In this document: in pieces, positions 32,451 to 42,922 of the stretch | Layout of the letters: each line of letters opens with the position of its first letter | Position numbering within the stretch: position 1 is the stretch's first letter | Source: Geosiphon pyriformis | Lineage: Eukaryota > Glomeromycota > Glomeromycetes > Archaeosporales > Geosiphonaceae | Reading direction: 5' to 3' | Length of the DNA: 43,720 bases | Assembly: GCA_016748015.1 (NCBI GenBank) | Contig: JAAOMT010000639.1 | Coordinates: 29,527-73,246, forward strand | Made by a program: the position numbers and the translations under genes | Notes under the pieces: generated by a model | Databases searched by the model: none | What the model saw: only the letters and a program-made list of their open reading frames with translations | Told to the model about the DNA's origin: nothing

Positions 32451-32867
32451 AATGGAATACTAACTTATTCATTACCTTGACTTATTTCCTTATTTCATTT
32501 TCTTTTATTTTTCTTTTATTTTTTGTTGTTATTACTAACTCTATTAAAGAGGATTATCACACAGAGGTACTAACGTCAGAATATAGCACTAATAAAAAAC
32601 CCAAAAATAAGGGTAGGATACTCGATTGAGGATAGCTTACCAGGAAAAATACTGGCCATCAAGCTGAGAAAGAAATTGACAAAACTGTGGTTTTGAGAAG
32701 CTACAAATAAAACTATTACTACTGAATCTTTGTCTATTATACAAAGAACTCAATCAAAACCTTCAGAGAAACACATCTTCAGATTTCCAACATTAACAAC
32801 AGCTTTGAGCACCAAGTTATGGGTTTTATTACTTACTCTAACATCCCAAGTAATCATTTGTAATATT

Positions 32868-32884
32868 TGGTGCTCTCTATGAGG
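32868..32884 (+). other. Primer-binding site of element C
   Basis: TGGTGCTCTCTATGAGG, two bases after the LTR. TTGGTGCTC pairs perfectly with GAGCACCAA at 32807-32815 in U5. Confidence 0.6.
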
Positions 32885-32926
32885 TATAATCTTACAGAAA
32901 ACCAGCACCAACAACTCCATCCAAAA

Positions 32927-35130
32927 GTGGCAGAATCAGAAAACGTAAGAGCAAACCATCTAAGATTTACAAAATTATTATTTCAACACTACTGTTAACA
33001 CTTGAGATTAATCCCAAATTACATATCAGCAGAATCAGTCTTTAACTTTTATGTCAATGAAAGAATTGTTTACTTATTAGGAACAGCAACAAATACTGAA
33101 TCAGCAAGAGAAACTTTTTACAACAAATTAATCCAAAACAGCAGCTTACCAACAAACTATAATTTCACATCCATCATTACTAAGATTAATAAAGAAATTA
33201 AACATCATACACAACAGAGATACCCAATTACCTACACAAGTAAAGGCAAAAGAAAACTACAAACATCAACAGTAATACCTAAAGGAATACAACCACCTAC
33301 TTGAAAGAAACACAGAGTTGAATTACCTACTAATTCATCATATCATTATACTTCTGAAAGTGCTATCAATATTGCATCAACAGGTGTGTCCACATCAAAC
33401 ATGACATCAACATTTGGATGATTTCCATTTCAAAATAAACAAAGGAAAAAAGACTTATTAAGACCATATAGCACATATTTTAAAGGATTTAAATCATGAT
33501 TGCCAACACCATTAGGATTTCAATCATCACCACCTCAACCAGATTTTGGAACTGTGAGTCCTTAAGAAGTCACAAAATTGGAAGGAGAACAAGAAGAAAA
33601 GGAAGAAGAATCTGAGGATCAGAAATTTACTTACCAAAACCCGATTCCAGAAAACCCAGAATTTGGAATTTTGAATGCTCAAACTCTGAAAAATCCAAAT
33701 CAAGAAAATCTGGAAATTAAAACTCCGAATTTTCAAGCTCAGCCAAATCAGAATGATTGAAACCCCGAAGCAATCAATTAGCTGAACTTACCTCCAAATA
33801 TTATTATTGATCATCCACCCATTGATTCAATAGCACAACTACTACTACAGCAACTTATCCAGCAACTGATTCAACAACTGCAACAACAGCTTCAATTACC
33901 AATACAATAACAGCAACCAATTGCACCAATGGCTTTTGTACCAATTGTAAAACTTGAGAAGTTCACCAACAAAGAGGATGACACCCAAGCATAGATTAAT
34001 GATGTCGCCAAAGTCATCACCACAAATAATTGGGATGACACAAGAACAAGCAAGTCATCCTATATTTCTTAAAGGATACCACCAACTTATGATATTATAG
34101 CTTGGCCCAGAAACCCCAAAATTTTAATGCATTTAAAATAGAATTCCTAAGATATTTCAGTGATAATAACAGCATCAACTGCCTGGCAAGTACTTTTACC
34201 ACCATAAAACAAGGGGACACAGAAGCAGTTACCACTTACTTGGGACGTTTCCACAGAAATCTGTGTCAAATCCAAGCTATCTAAGCTGATTACTTTATAG
34301 CACCACAAATCTTAAATCAGAACATCAGAGGCTTATGCAGCAGCATCCTCCAATAAGTATATCCAATGTATCTGGTAGACCTTCCTACCATAGTTACTTA
34401 TGCTAGAGATTTTGAAACTGCTGAGTTAAAAGCCAATCACGCCCAAGCTGTGAATTTAGTAATGAATGGATCATCTGACTTGGATTCTAAACTAAAACAA
34501 TTCAGTAATTCCATTAATTAGAAATTAGAGGGATATTTAGCTGACAATCACCCAATCTATCAACCTCTACAATGACGCAGTAATTAAGAAAATGCCAATT
34601 GTTTCCAAAATCAGTCATGTCTTCCAATATCTTCCAATCAGTGGTGGCAGCAAGAAACGTGTGTCTGCCACAACTGTGGTAAACAAGAACATTTTAGAGC
34701 TGACTGCTGAGTGTATAATAACCCATAATCAAAAAATCAATATCAAAACCCTGATTGTAGATTTCAAACTCTGAATCATTATACCAATCAAGAGCAATAT
34801 TAATCCATTTACTTATTAATGACACAGCAACCACTATATTAACCACTAGTGTATTAAGCTCTAATTTATCAACCACAGCCACAAGCAATCTATCAGCTGC
34901 AGCCACTAATACTATATTAATTGCAAACCTCAACAATCTATTAACCTCAACAAATTCAAACACCACCACAAAACTTATCTCAAAACAGAACCCAAAGATC
35001 AAGAATAACACAACAAAACTGGAGATTGACAATGGTAGTACATCAACTGATTTTCAGTTCATCAAATCAACCATCAGAATCATGTCAGCAGAGTTCAAAA
35101 ACCAGGTATAACCAAAACCCGAGTTCCCAG
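32927..35130 (+). pseudogene. Gag of element C
   Basis: Start placed at GTG 32927 (AAAAGTGGCAGAATC), in frame with the open piece ending at 33304. An in-frame ATG also exists at 32879 inside the PBS, where other copies have ACG, GTG or ATA. The N-terminal domain (SAESVFNFYVNERIVYLLG), a charged middle (33578-33760), the capsid-like core in another frame (34102-34284, FKIEFLRYFSDNNSINCL) and an intact CCHC knuckle CHNCGKQEHFRADC (34666-34707) follow, then a Q-rich tail. Stops mostly replace Gln. Confidence 0.8.
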
Positions 35131-35830
35131 AACTACTTAAGTCTTCTGGTTACTCCAGAAAATACTGCATCCAACGAACAAGAAACCAACCAGAAGCCAC
35201 TTACCAGCAACATTCTACCAGCTGCCAGCACTGAGAACAAATTACTTGCTGCCATATTTCCATTTGAACTTGAGGAAATCACATCAGTTCCATTATTTAG
35301 TGGAGCCATTCTGGACACCAAACCAATAACCATAATGTATACTGATGCCAAAGTTGATGGTCAATATATCAAACTGATCCTGAATAATGGATTAGCTGGC
35401 AGCATTATTACCAAACAACTCATAGATCAATTAGATCACTGAATTAACAAAGCTGCCAATGCAAAGATTATCACAGCCAATAGAGCAACCAAAATTCCTA
35501 TTGATGAGATTAACAACTTCCTTTTTGAAGTTAATGGCATTATAGTCCTTATCAAAGTTTTGGTAATGGAAGCCACTCAATACCAAGCCCTAATTGGTAA
35601 TGACTGGCTCACTAAAACAAACACCATACTTGATTAAACAATGCAAGAGCTTCAACTCAGCCAAAATGGTCAACATACATGTGTACCAGCCACGTGTGAC
35701 CACTTTAAGATCATCAACATGCCAGCACTACTCATTGAATTTGAGAAAAAAGAGAAGAAACCAACTTGGGAAGTGTATCAAGTTTTCTGGGCCAATAATG
35801 ACCACAACGAGCTGCCACCAATACTAGCAT
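35131..35830 (+). pseudogene. Protease of element C
   Basis: AAIFPFELEEITSVPLFSGA, then KLILNNGLAGSIIT: the catalytic DSG is altered to NNG by G-to-A changes. LVMEATQYQALIGNDWL follows. A TGA near 35440 and a TAA near 35637 break it. Confidence 0.78.
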
Positions 35831-36720
35831 AGGATAACAACATGAAAAGAAAACAAAGAGAAAAGGAAAAGCAAAAGAAAAAGAATTATTACCAACCACT
35901 CTTTACATTTCTTATAACTACACAATATCACTACCAACTAACTATTGTCGGCCAAAGCTTATATGCATCAATTGCAGCAAAAAATTGTCATCAATAGGCA
36001 CATGCTGTGGCAATGACAAGAAATACCATGTGGCAACCAAGTTTTATTGTTATCTGTGCATCATAGAATGGTTTAGATGACCAAAAAGGCAAGGGAAATG
36101 AGACAACAAATCCTGTCTGGCTTGTGGAAAAACACTACTTGACAAAGGAATATGGAACAACATTTCTGGTCAAGGAGGAACTTGTGATGAATTGTGTCAA
36201 TACACAATTCTGATAAGTGACTGGGTTAGGAAAAAAACACCAATAGAAGCTGTCTGGAGAAGAGCTGTAAGATGTCTGGATGGTTGTCTACATAATGATG
36301 ATGAAATATGGCAAAGAGTCATTGCCAAAATTAAGAGAACATTGCCTGAAGAGATCAGAGAAATCAAAAACAACCCACCAGAACCTGTAGAACTTGACTG
36401 AGACAAAAAACCAGTCATAAATCTTCTAGAACTGGAGGAAATTCATGAACACTATCAAACTTTGGCACCTATAAAAGAAGAACAGGAAGAGCATTTAGTA
36501 CAGCTAAACACTCAACTATGTAATCATTGTTTGATTCCATATGACTTTCAGTATTGTGACAAGTGTAACTTTATCTACAATTTACCACCACGCATGATCT
36601 ACACAATTTCAGAGGAAATCAAACCAATCAGCAGCTGTGCATTGAAATCAGAATCAATTTTCAATTCCAATTCAAACTCTGACAACAATGATAACAAAAA
36701 CACCAGTTCTAGCTCCATTT
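35831..36720 (+). pseudogene. Cys-rich domain of element C
   Basis: CINCSKKLSSIGTCC, FYCYLC, CLACGKTLL, GGTCDELCQYTILISDWVRKKTP, then, after about 90 residues, CNHCLIPYDFQYCDKC (36520-36570). A frame change lies between 36060 and 36190. The last part is in one frame with the dUTPase ORF, separated only by TAA 36720-36722. Putative multi-zinc module; family unknown. Confidence 0.72.
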
Positions 36721-36722
36721 AA

Positions 36723-37628
36723 TATGGCAACAAAAATAACAGCAATTTGGACTTAGATTTAAACTCTGAAACATTTATAGTGCTTCCTGATTTTACCAAA
36801 GAGCAAGAGCTAAAGTGGTTTAGTAACAATAATGAAGATATTATGCCAGAACGTGTGCATAATACTGATGCAGGGTTTGATCTGAGATATCCAGGAAAAA
36901 AAGCCATTAAATTGGAACCATATTCACACATCTACATAGATCTGAAAATTGCCATAAAAATACTAGCAACTACAATGATTCAATTAGCTTTTAGAAGTAA
37001 TTTAGTGAAAAAGGGAATCCACATCAGAGGAAGAATAATTGACGCAGGATATATAGAAAATATCATTGCTATGCTACAAAATGATTCAGAAAAGGCCTAT
37101 GTAATAGAGCCAAATAAAAAAATAGTGCAGGCAATATTCCTGCCTCTGGTCAAAATAGCTCAGTTAGTGTTAGTGGGAAATAGGAAAAAATTAGGAATAA
37201 CAGCAAAAGGGATACAGGGATTTGGATCAACAGATAGAGTAGAAATATCAGTTAATATGATAGAAGAAGAGATTATTGACAAGAAAGAAATTATCTCCAC
37301 CAGTCAACCAATTTCCATTCCACCATATAACCAGTATATGGTAGTCATAGAAAGGAAAGTAAAGAATCAGAACCAGATTTTTGAAGCAGAAGCAGCACAT
37401 TGTAAATTAGGAGAAATTGGACTCATCTATCTTTACATACCAGCCAGAAATTATAGTTGCATCAAAATTCCCATCTACAATAACACCAGAAAGGTTATAG
37501 AGATACCAGAAAGAACTATTATAAGACACTTAACTACTGAAATAGAGGACCAACCACCAAACCCTGTTCCAAACTTTTTACAGCTTTGTGGTTATGTTGA
37601 CATCACATTACAAACAATATATGGATAA
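36723..37628 (+). CDS. dUTPase domain plus post-dUTPase segment of element C, best preserved copy
   Basis: An uninterrupted frame of about 300 codons within a ruined element. Counting from 36747: motif I DAGFDLRY (residues 41-48), motif II FRSNL (Arg 83), motif III RIIDAGYIENI (Asp 99), motif IV EPNKKIVQAIFLPL, motif V GIQGFGSTDR (156-164). That is about 135 residues, the usual size of a trimeric dUTPase (dUTP to dUMP and pyrophosphate). Deviations: YIEN for Y-x-G-E after motif III and D for G in motif V. Residues about 165-293 are the conserved post-dUTPase segment. It has no own ATG near the start, so it is a polyprotein part. Activity is possible but unproven. Confidence 0.85.
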   Translation, partial: YGNKNNSNLDLDLNSETFIVLPDFTKEQELKWFSNNNEDIMPERVHNTDAGFDLRYPGKKAIKLEPYSHIYIDLKIAIKILATTMIQLAFRSNLVKKGIHIRGRIIDAGYIENIIAMLQNDSEKAYVIEPNKKIVQAIFLPLVKIAQLVLVGNRKKLGITAKGIQGFGSTDRVEISVNMIEEEIIDKKEIISTSQPISIPPYNQYMVVIERKVKNQNQIFEAEAAHCKLGEIGLIYLYIPARNYSCIKIPIYNNTRKVIEIPERTIIRHLTTEIEDQPPNPVPNFLQLCGYVDITLQTIYG

Positions 37629-38590
37629 AATAAATATTATTTGCTCCAACCAGAACGATTGGAACAAATAAACATGAGGAATCTAGATCTACTCCAATGC
37701 ATGCAGCTAAAGATGCTGCTCAACAAATTCAATAACATCTTTACCAATGAGAATAAATTTGGCAGAATTGATATCATTTAGTATTAGATCAAAACTGGAG
37801 ATGCTATGCCAATAAAATAATGAGCATACAGAGTACCACTTGCCAGCCATGAGATCATTCATTAAGAAATCAACCAAATGTTCAACAACAGGCTAATTCA
37901 GTCATCAATAAGCCCATGGTCATCACTAGTAGTACTTGTTCAGAAAAAGAATGAGAAAATCCACTTTTGCGTGGACTACAGAAAGCTTAATGAAGTTATG
38001 TGTGGAAACAACTATTCAACTCCACAGATTCAAGAACTATTCAATGCTTTTGGTAGAAACAAATGGTTCTCAACATTGGATTTAGATAGTGGTTATTGAC
38101 AAGTAGCCATGGATTCAGTGGACAAAGAAAAGACCACATTCACAACACAAAAAAGAAATTTTGAATTCGAAGTGATGCTATTTGGCTTAACAAATACACC
38201 AGCAACATTTCAACAGCTAATAGAAATAGTATATACTGGCTTATTGTGGAAATCAATAGTTGTTTATTTAAATAACACCAATGTGTTCTCCAAAACATTC
38301 AATAATCATTTGCATCATCTACAACAAGTGTTTGAAAGGCTACAACAAGCAAAGCTAAAGTTAAATGCCAATAAGTGCTTCTTTGGCAAGACAAAATTGA
38401 ACTTTTTAGGGCACATAGTAAGCAAAGATGACATCAAAACAGATCCAGAAAAGATAAAGATAGTCAAGAACTTTCCAGTTCCAATCAATGTGACAGAGTT
38501 AAAATTATTCTTGGAATTCACAGGCTATTATTGATGCTTTATCAAAAACTTTTCCAAAATAGCCCAGCCAATCAATCATCTCCAAACCAA
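37629..38590 (+). pseudogene. Reverse transcriptase of element C
   Basis: LLQPERLEQIN, then SSISPWSSLVVLVQKKN, FCVDYRKLNEV, STLDLDSGY-TGA-QVA (TGA for Trp), MLFGLTNTPATFQQL, VVYLNNTNVFSKTF (YxDD now YLNN, 38271-38276), and LGHIVSKDDIKTDPEKI. The frame is open except for TAG/TAA/TGA at Gln or Trp positions. Dead by loss of both catalytic Asp residues. Confidence 0.85.
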
Positions 38591-39066
38591 GAATGTGAAA
38601 TATGAATAGACAGAAGCACAACAAAAAGCTTTTGATATTCTAAGAAAAAAGCTTATACAAGCTCCAGTACTAATCTATCCAGATCACAACAAACCATTCA
38701 TTATTACTACTGATGTATTAGACCAAGCATTAGAAGCAGTATTATTACAGAAAAGACCAGATGGAAGAAAACATCCAATTGCATATGCCAGTTGAGGTTT
38801 AACTCCAGCTGAAAGAAATTATGAAACACCAGAATTAGAACACTTAGCAATTTATTGGGCAGTCATGAAATAGAGCAAATACTTGAGCCAGAAATTTGAT
38901 GTATACACAGATCACAAGGGATTAACAGTATTTTATAAACAGGAATTTGGAGACAAAAGACAATCAAAATGGAAAATAGCATTATCACCATATACTTACA
39001 CTATACATTATAAAAAGAAAAAAAACAATGGAAATGCTGATGGGTTGTCACAAATGAGACAAATCT
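38591..39066 (+). pseudogene. RNase H of element C
   Basis: FIITTDVLDQALEAVLLQKRPDGR, ELEHLAIYWAVMK-TAG and FDVYTDHKGLTVFYKQ, ending GNADGLSQM. Catalytic DASD has become DVLD (Asp kept). Stops at 38607, 38794 and 38872. Confidence 0.8.
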
Positions 39067-40221
39067 GAAAACATTTCAACTCAAAAATATAACAAAAGAT
39101 AAATATACAAAAATACCAACAATTTCAACACTATATAAATACCCAATTGTTCAAGAAGAAATTATCTCAAAAGGAACAAAACAACATAAAACAACAATCA
39201 AAATATTTTATTAACCACTAAAATATACTTTACTAGAAAAACAAAAAAAATCCAGATCAATTAGCCAGAATAATTACAGAGCCAAAGAAAGAGACAATAT
39301 TATTTAACATACACTTAGATCCAACAGTAAGACATTTTCATAAAAAGGCAACTATAGAAAAAATTAGGAAAAAATACTATTGGCCATCAATGTATCCAGA
39401 CATTATCCAATATGTTCAAAATTGTAATACTTGTCAAAAAAGAGGAGAAACAAAATCCAGTAAACTATTAAGACCAATCAAAGTGAGACAACCATTCAAT
39501 TGCATTGGAATTGACTTAGTCAAATTATTAACAATCACCAGTAGAGACAACTGATATATTGCAGTAGCCATGAACTATCTCACTAAATGGCCAAAAGCAA
39601 AAGCAATTCAAAAAGCAGATGCAGAATCTGTTGCCAAATTTGTTCATTAAGATTTGATTTGTTGATATGGATGCCCAAAAAAATTACTATCAGATCAAGG
39701 AACTTATTTTGTGAATAGAACATTAGCAGAATTAAGTCAGAGATTCGAAATTAAGAGACCATTATCATCACCATACCATCCACAAACCAATGGATTAGTC
39801 AAAAAATTCAACAGGACATTATGTGAAGCTATCACCAAGTTCAGCCAAGATGAATGAGATTTGTTTATATCATCAGTATTATTTGCTTATCAAACAATGA
39901 AACAAGATACTATACAAGAAATACTATTTGAATTAGTATATGGTAAAACAGCAATATTACCAGTAGAGATAGAAGTCAACATATATCCAACTGAACCAAT
40001 AACAAAAGAAAATTTCCAAGAAACATTATTGAGAAGAACATATAATCTAATGGAAACTCTAGAGAACAAACAGCAAAGAACAGCTGATAACATACAAAAA
40101 TTACAAGAGAAACAAAAAGAAAGACATAATAACCAACTTCCAGATAAACCAGTTGAATTCAAGATTGAAGAGAAAGTACTTTTATATTGTACCAAAGTGG
40201 AAAAACAATAGAGTGGAAAAT
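39067..40221 (+). pseudogene. Integrase of element C, truncated
   Basis: Zinc region KKATIEKIRKKYYWPSMY and CNTCQKR; core with GIDLVKLLTIT (Asp), LLSDQGTYFVN (Asp) and NGLVKKFNRTL, where the third acid Glu is Lys (39801, GAA to AAA). The helical region LENKQQRTADNIQKLQEKQKER and the start of the C-terminal domain VLLYCTKVEKQ-TAG-SGKFN follow. It then breaks at about 40221. It shows the unbroken sequence that proves the B insertion site in element A. Confidence 0.83.
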
Positions 40222-40550
40222 TTAATCTGATAATAACAACAATGATTTAAACTCCACTGACAATAACAACAATGATTCAAACTCTGCTTCAAACACCAAA
40301 CAATATATTACACTTCTAGATCTTACAATAGAGCAGGAATTAACTCAATTCAGTGATAATAATGAGGGCATTATGGCTGAATGTGCACATAATATGAATA
40401 CAAGATTTGAAATTAGATATCTTGAACAGACTCCTATAGTTTAAAAACACCATTCATGTACCAAAACAGATTTAAAAATAGCAATAGAAATTATAGCAAC
40501 AACATAGAAACAAGAGAGAAAAATAGATGATTTTGCAGGAGCTCAATTTT
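40222..40550 (+). pseudogene. Recombinant fragment: dUTPase linker and N-part joined to a 3' end
   Basis: Right after the integrase, an Asp/Asn/Ser-rich linker and a dUTPase start appear (DLTIEQELTQFSDNNEGIMAECAHNMNTRFEIRYLE; compare motif I of element C). After DLKIAIEIIATT the sequence jumps to DDFAGAQF-stop, the ORF3 end. Thus two junctions remove RT to integrase. It probably belongs to a type-III element with a large internal deletion. Confidence 0.65.
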
Positions 40551-40566
40551 AAAAAGAGAGGGATAA
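40551..40566 (+). other. Polypurine tract before type-III LTR
   Basis: AAAAAGAGAGGGATAA directly upstream of an LTR start, preceded by the GAGCTCAATTTTAA wording shared with A and B. Confidence 0.65.
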
Positions 40567-40660
40567 TATTATCTGAGTAAAAAAACCAAAAAGCTATAGA
40601 AAAATGTAACAAAGAAATGTAACAAGAAAAACATGATACAACTCGAGGTAATACAGAACA

Positions 40661-40840
40661 AATGCGAACAATAGCTAACAATAACAAGTAATAGCTAGCA
40701 ATAATAAGCAATAACTAGTAATAATGAGCAATAGCTAGCAATAACGAGCAATAGTTAGCAATAACAAGCAATAATTAGCAATAACAAGCAATAGCTAGCA
40801 ATAACGAGCAATAGCTAGCAATAATAAGCAATAGCTAGCA
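40661..40840 (+). repeat. U3 tandem repeat, 9 x 20 bp
   Basis: Nine units in exact 20-bp register, consensus ATAACGAGCAATAGCTAGCA, with an internal 10-bp near-repeat (AGCAATA twice per unit). The sister LTR at 42410 has a single unit at the same site, so the array expanded in this copy. Confidence 0.9.
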
Positions 40841-40883
40841 ATAGTGAAACAATTAAAAGCAATCCTGTAGAACAAAAAGAATG

Positions 40884-40890
40884 TATAAAA
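40884..40890 (+). promoter_or_regulatory. TATA box of type-III LTR
   Basis: TATAAAA about 45 bp downstream of the 20-bp array; same wording at 42568 in the sister LTR. Confidence 0.55.
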
Positions 40891-41106
40891 ACGAGTAGCT
40901 GTAGAAATTAAAAAGACATTCAGAGAGAAAATTAGACTTTTAGGAGTCAATTAGACTCTCAGAGTCAATTAGACTTACAGACCATAATTATTAAATACTT
41001 CTCTTTTCAAGGATAGTTGCTATCAACCAAAATAGAATTATATTAATAAAATATCTCTTTAATTCTTTAAATCTATGTTAATATTCACTACTTAATCTGT
41101 TGGCAC

Positions 41107-41129
41107 AATAATTCTTGATCACAGCTATT
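41107..41129 (+). other. Conserved 23-nt LTR palindrome (type-III LTR)
   Basis: AATAATTCTTGATCACAGCTATT arrangement with TTGATCA core. Confidence 0.6.
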
Positions 41130-41575
41130 GACAGGACACTTATTTTTTATTTTATTTTCTTTATTTCTTTATTTTCTTTTATTTTCTTTATTTTTTTTTT
41201 GTAGAATGACAACATAAAAAAATTGACTGTCTAAAAATAAATTTCATGATAGCCTGGTAAAAGAGGAAAGCTTTCTCTAAGTTTTTGAATATTAATGTTA
41301 TCTTGATAGCTTACCAAAAGGGTGAAAAGATAATGCTGGACCCTAATAACTATGCTTGTTAGCTCAGAGAAGAAAGCTCACTATTATAAGAAGTTGCAAT
41401 CAGTGAAAACCAATATTCTATGCCTTATAACCAAAGAATTCAATGGGTAAATTTTCATCCAGAAAAGACCTTTAGAGACTAATAAACATCAACCCTGTGA
41501 AAAACATACAACCTTACAATACTAAATTAGAGCACCAAACATTACCACTATACTCCACCAAGTTTACCTTTAACA

Positions 41576-41799
41576 CCACTATACTGAAGACAAAAATTAG
41601 AAAAACTACTTAAAAAATGTCACAAACATCAGCTGTTAAATTTCTGTTCATTATACAAAAAACTCAAACTAAAATCTTCAGATCTATTAAAACTTTCAGA
41701 TCCATCAAAATTTTCAGATATTACCAATTATATTAGCTATTGAGCACCAAGTTACAGGTTTGTTATTTGATTTGAGACTCCAAATAATCAACTATAACA
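41576..41799 (+). repeat. Type-II LTR remnant: U5 end attached to element D
   Basis: From about 41640 it matches the U5 of elements A and C (TTCATTATACAAAAAACTCAA; GAGCACCAAGTTAC at 41742) and ends ATAACA before a PBS. Its upstream part is absent; type-III LTR sequence occupies that place. Confidence 0.65.
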
Positions 41800-42409
41800 T
41801 TTGGTGCTTTCTATAAAGTATAATTCTACAGAAAACCAGCATTAACCAACCACCATTCAAAAGTGGCAGAATCAGAAAGAATAGGAACAAATCATTTAAA
41901 ATTTGCAAAATTCTTATTTCAAAACTACTGCCAATATTTGGGATTAACCAACAATCACCTATCAGCTGAATCAGCCTTTAATTTCTATGTTAATGAAAGG
42001 ATATTATATTTTCTAGAAGCACAAGTAGATACTAAATCAACAAAAGAAAATTTTTACAATAAACTAATTCAAAACACCAGCCTACTAATAAATCATAATT
42101 TTACATCAATCATTACTAAAATTAATTGAGAAATTGAAAATCACACCCAACAAAATATCCAATTATTTACACCAACAATGGCAAAAGAAAACTACAAACA
42201 CCAGCAGCTACACTAAAAGAAATACAACTACCAACTTGGAAGAAACAAAGAGTTGAATCCCTAATCTATTTATTATATTACCATACATCTGGAAGCACTA
42301 TCAACATTTCATTAGCTGGTATGTTCACATCAAACATAAAAACACTATTAGCAATACTCTTGTTTCAAAGTAAACAAAAAAAAGTAGAGTTGTTAGAAAC
42401 CTATGGTGA
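41800..42409 (+). pseudogene. Element D: PBS and gag N-terminal fragment
   Basis: PBS TTTGGTGCTTTCTATAAAG, then a GTG start at 41863 (AAAAGTGGCAGAATC) with FAKFLFQNYCQYLG, LSAESAFNFYVNERILYFLE and NFYNKLIQNTSLL, open to a TGA at 42127. It then continues in other frames until 42409, where the LTR of element E begins. Closest to gag of element C. Confidence 0.75.
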
Positions 42410-42817
42410 TGTTACCCAAGTAGAAAAACCAAAAAGCTATGGAAAAAACATGACAAAGAAATGTAACAAAAAAAATGCAGTACAACTCGAGGTAATACAA
42501 AGCAAATGTGAACAATAGCTAGCAATAGTGAAGCAATTAAAAGCAATCCTGTAAAACCAAAAGAATGTATAAAAGCAAGTAGTTGTAAAAGTTGAAAAGA
42601 CAATTAGTTAGCAATTAATTTTACTTTGTATTATATTTATTATATATCCATAGTCCGAAATACAATAAAATATCAAAAACCAAAAAGAAATCCAATTTAC
42701 TACTTTATGTTTGCCAATATTACAGATTTCAATTAAAAATCAAAATCAGTATTTTCTACCTTTGTTTTAGAACAAATGCCATTAGCATAAATACCTCAAA
42801 TCTTAACGATTTGGACC

Positions 42818-42840
42818 AATTGCTCTTGATCACAGTGATT
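42818..42840 (+). other. Conserved 23-nt LTR palindrome (element E)
   Basis: AATTGCTCTTGATCACAGTGATT arrangement; the outer stem differs from the other families but still pairs, with G-T wobbles. Confidence 0.55.
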
Positions 42841-42863
42841 GATGAAAACTAATTCTTTTTTTT

Positions 42864-42865
<2 letters not shown>

Positions 42866-42922
<57 letters not shown>
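42866..42922 (+). repeat. Homopolymer of 57 T in the LTR leader
   Basis: Uninterrupted T run within a longer pyrimidine tract that starts at about 42854. All LTRs here have a T-rich tract at this position, but none so long. The length may be unreliable in assembly. Confidence 0.8.

Larger units (their letters stand above)
32053..32865 (+). repeat. 5' LTR of element C (813 bp)
   Basis: Starts TGTTACTTATAG and ends GTAATA (CA changed to TA) before TTTGGTGCTC. U3 carries an ATTG-AGCAAT repeat (32131-32230) and a TATATA box near 32257. The palindrome 32428-32450 and a T-rich tract (about 32485-32530) follow. U5 contains GAGCACCAA (32807-32815), complementary to the PBS. Confidence 0.85.
32053..40221 (+). 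mobile_element. Element C: dUTPase-bearing Ty3/Gypsy-type element, 3' end lost
   Basis: 5' LTR, PBS, gag, protease, Cys domain, dUTPase, RT, RNase H and integrase in one direction; the frame changes twice (near 34.0 and 36.1 kb). Integrase homology ends at about 40221, inside its C-terminal domain, where the sequence jumps to a dUTPase linker. No matching 3' LTR follows. Decay is intermediate; the dUTPase part is unusually well preserved. Confidence 0.87.
40567..41575 (+). repeat. Type-III LTR (3' LTR of a deleted element)
   Basis: Begins TATTATCTGAGTAAAAAAACC (compare TGTTACCCAAGTAGAAAAACC at 42410) and ends TTTAACA. U3 holds a 9-unit 20-bp array (40661-40840) and TATAAAA at 40884. The palindrome at 41107-41129, a T-rich tract (about 41140-41200) and GAGCACCAAACATTAC (from 41530) follow. 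About 1009 bp, longer than its sister mainly because of the array. The sequence continues directly into a type-II U5 end at 41576, without a clear target duplication. Confidence 0.75.

Noticed and set aside
35026-35442. 138-codon ORF in element C as a separate gene
   Set aside because: It is the gag tail and protease N-terminal part of the polyprotein, not an independent gene.
40661-40840. CRISPR-like array
   Set aside because: Units are contiguous 20-bp tandem repeats without spacers, inside an LTR.
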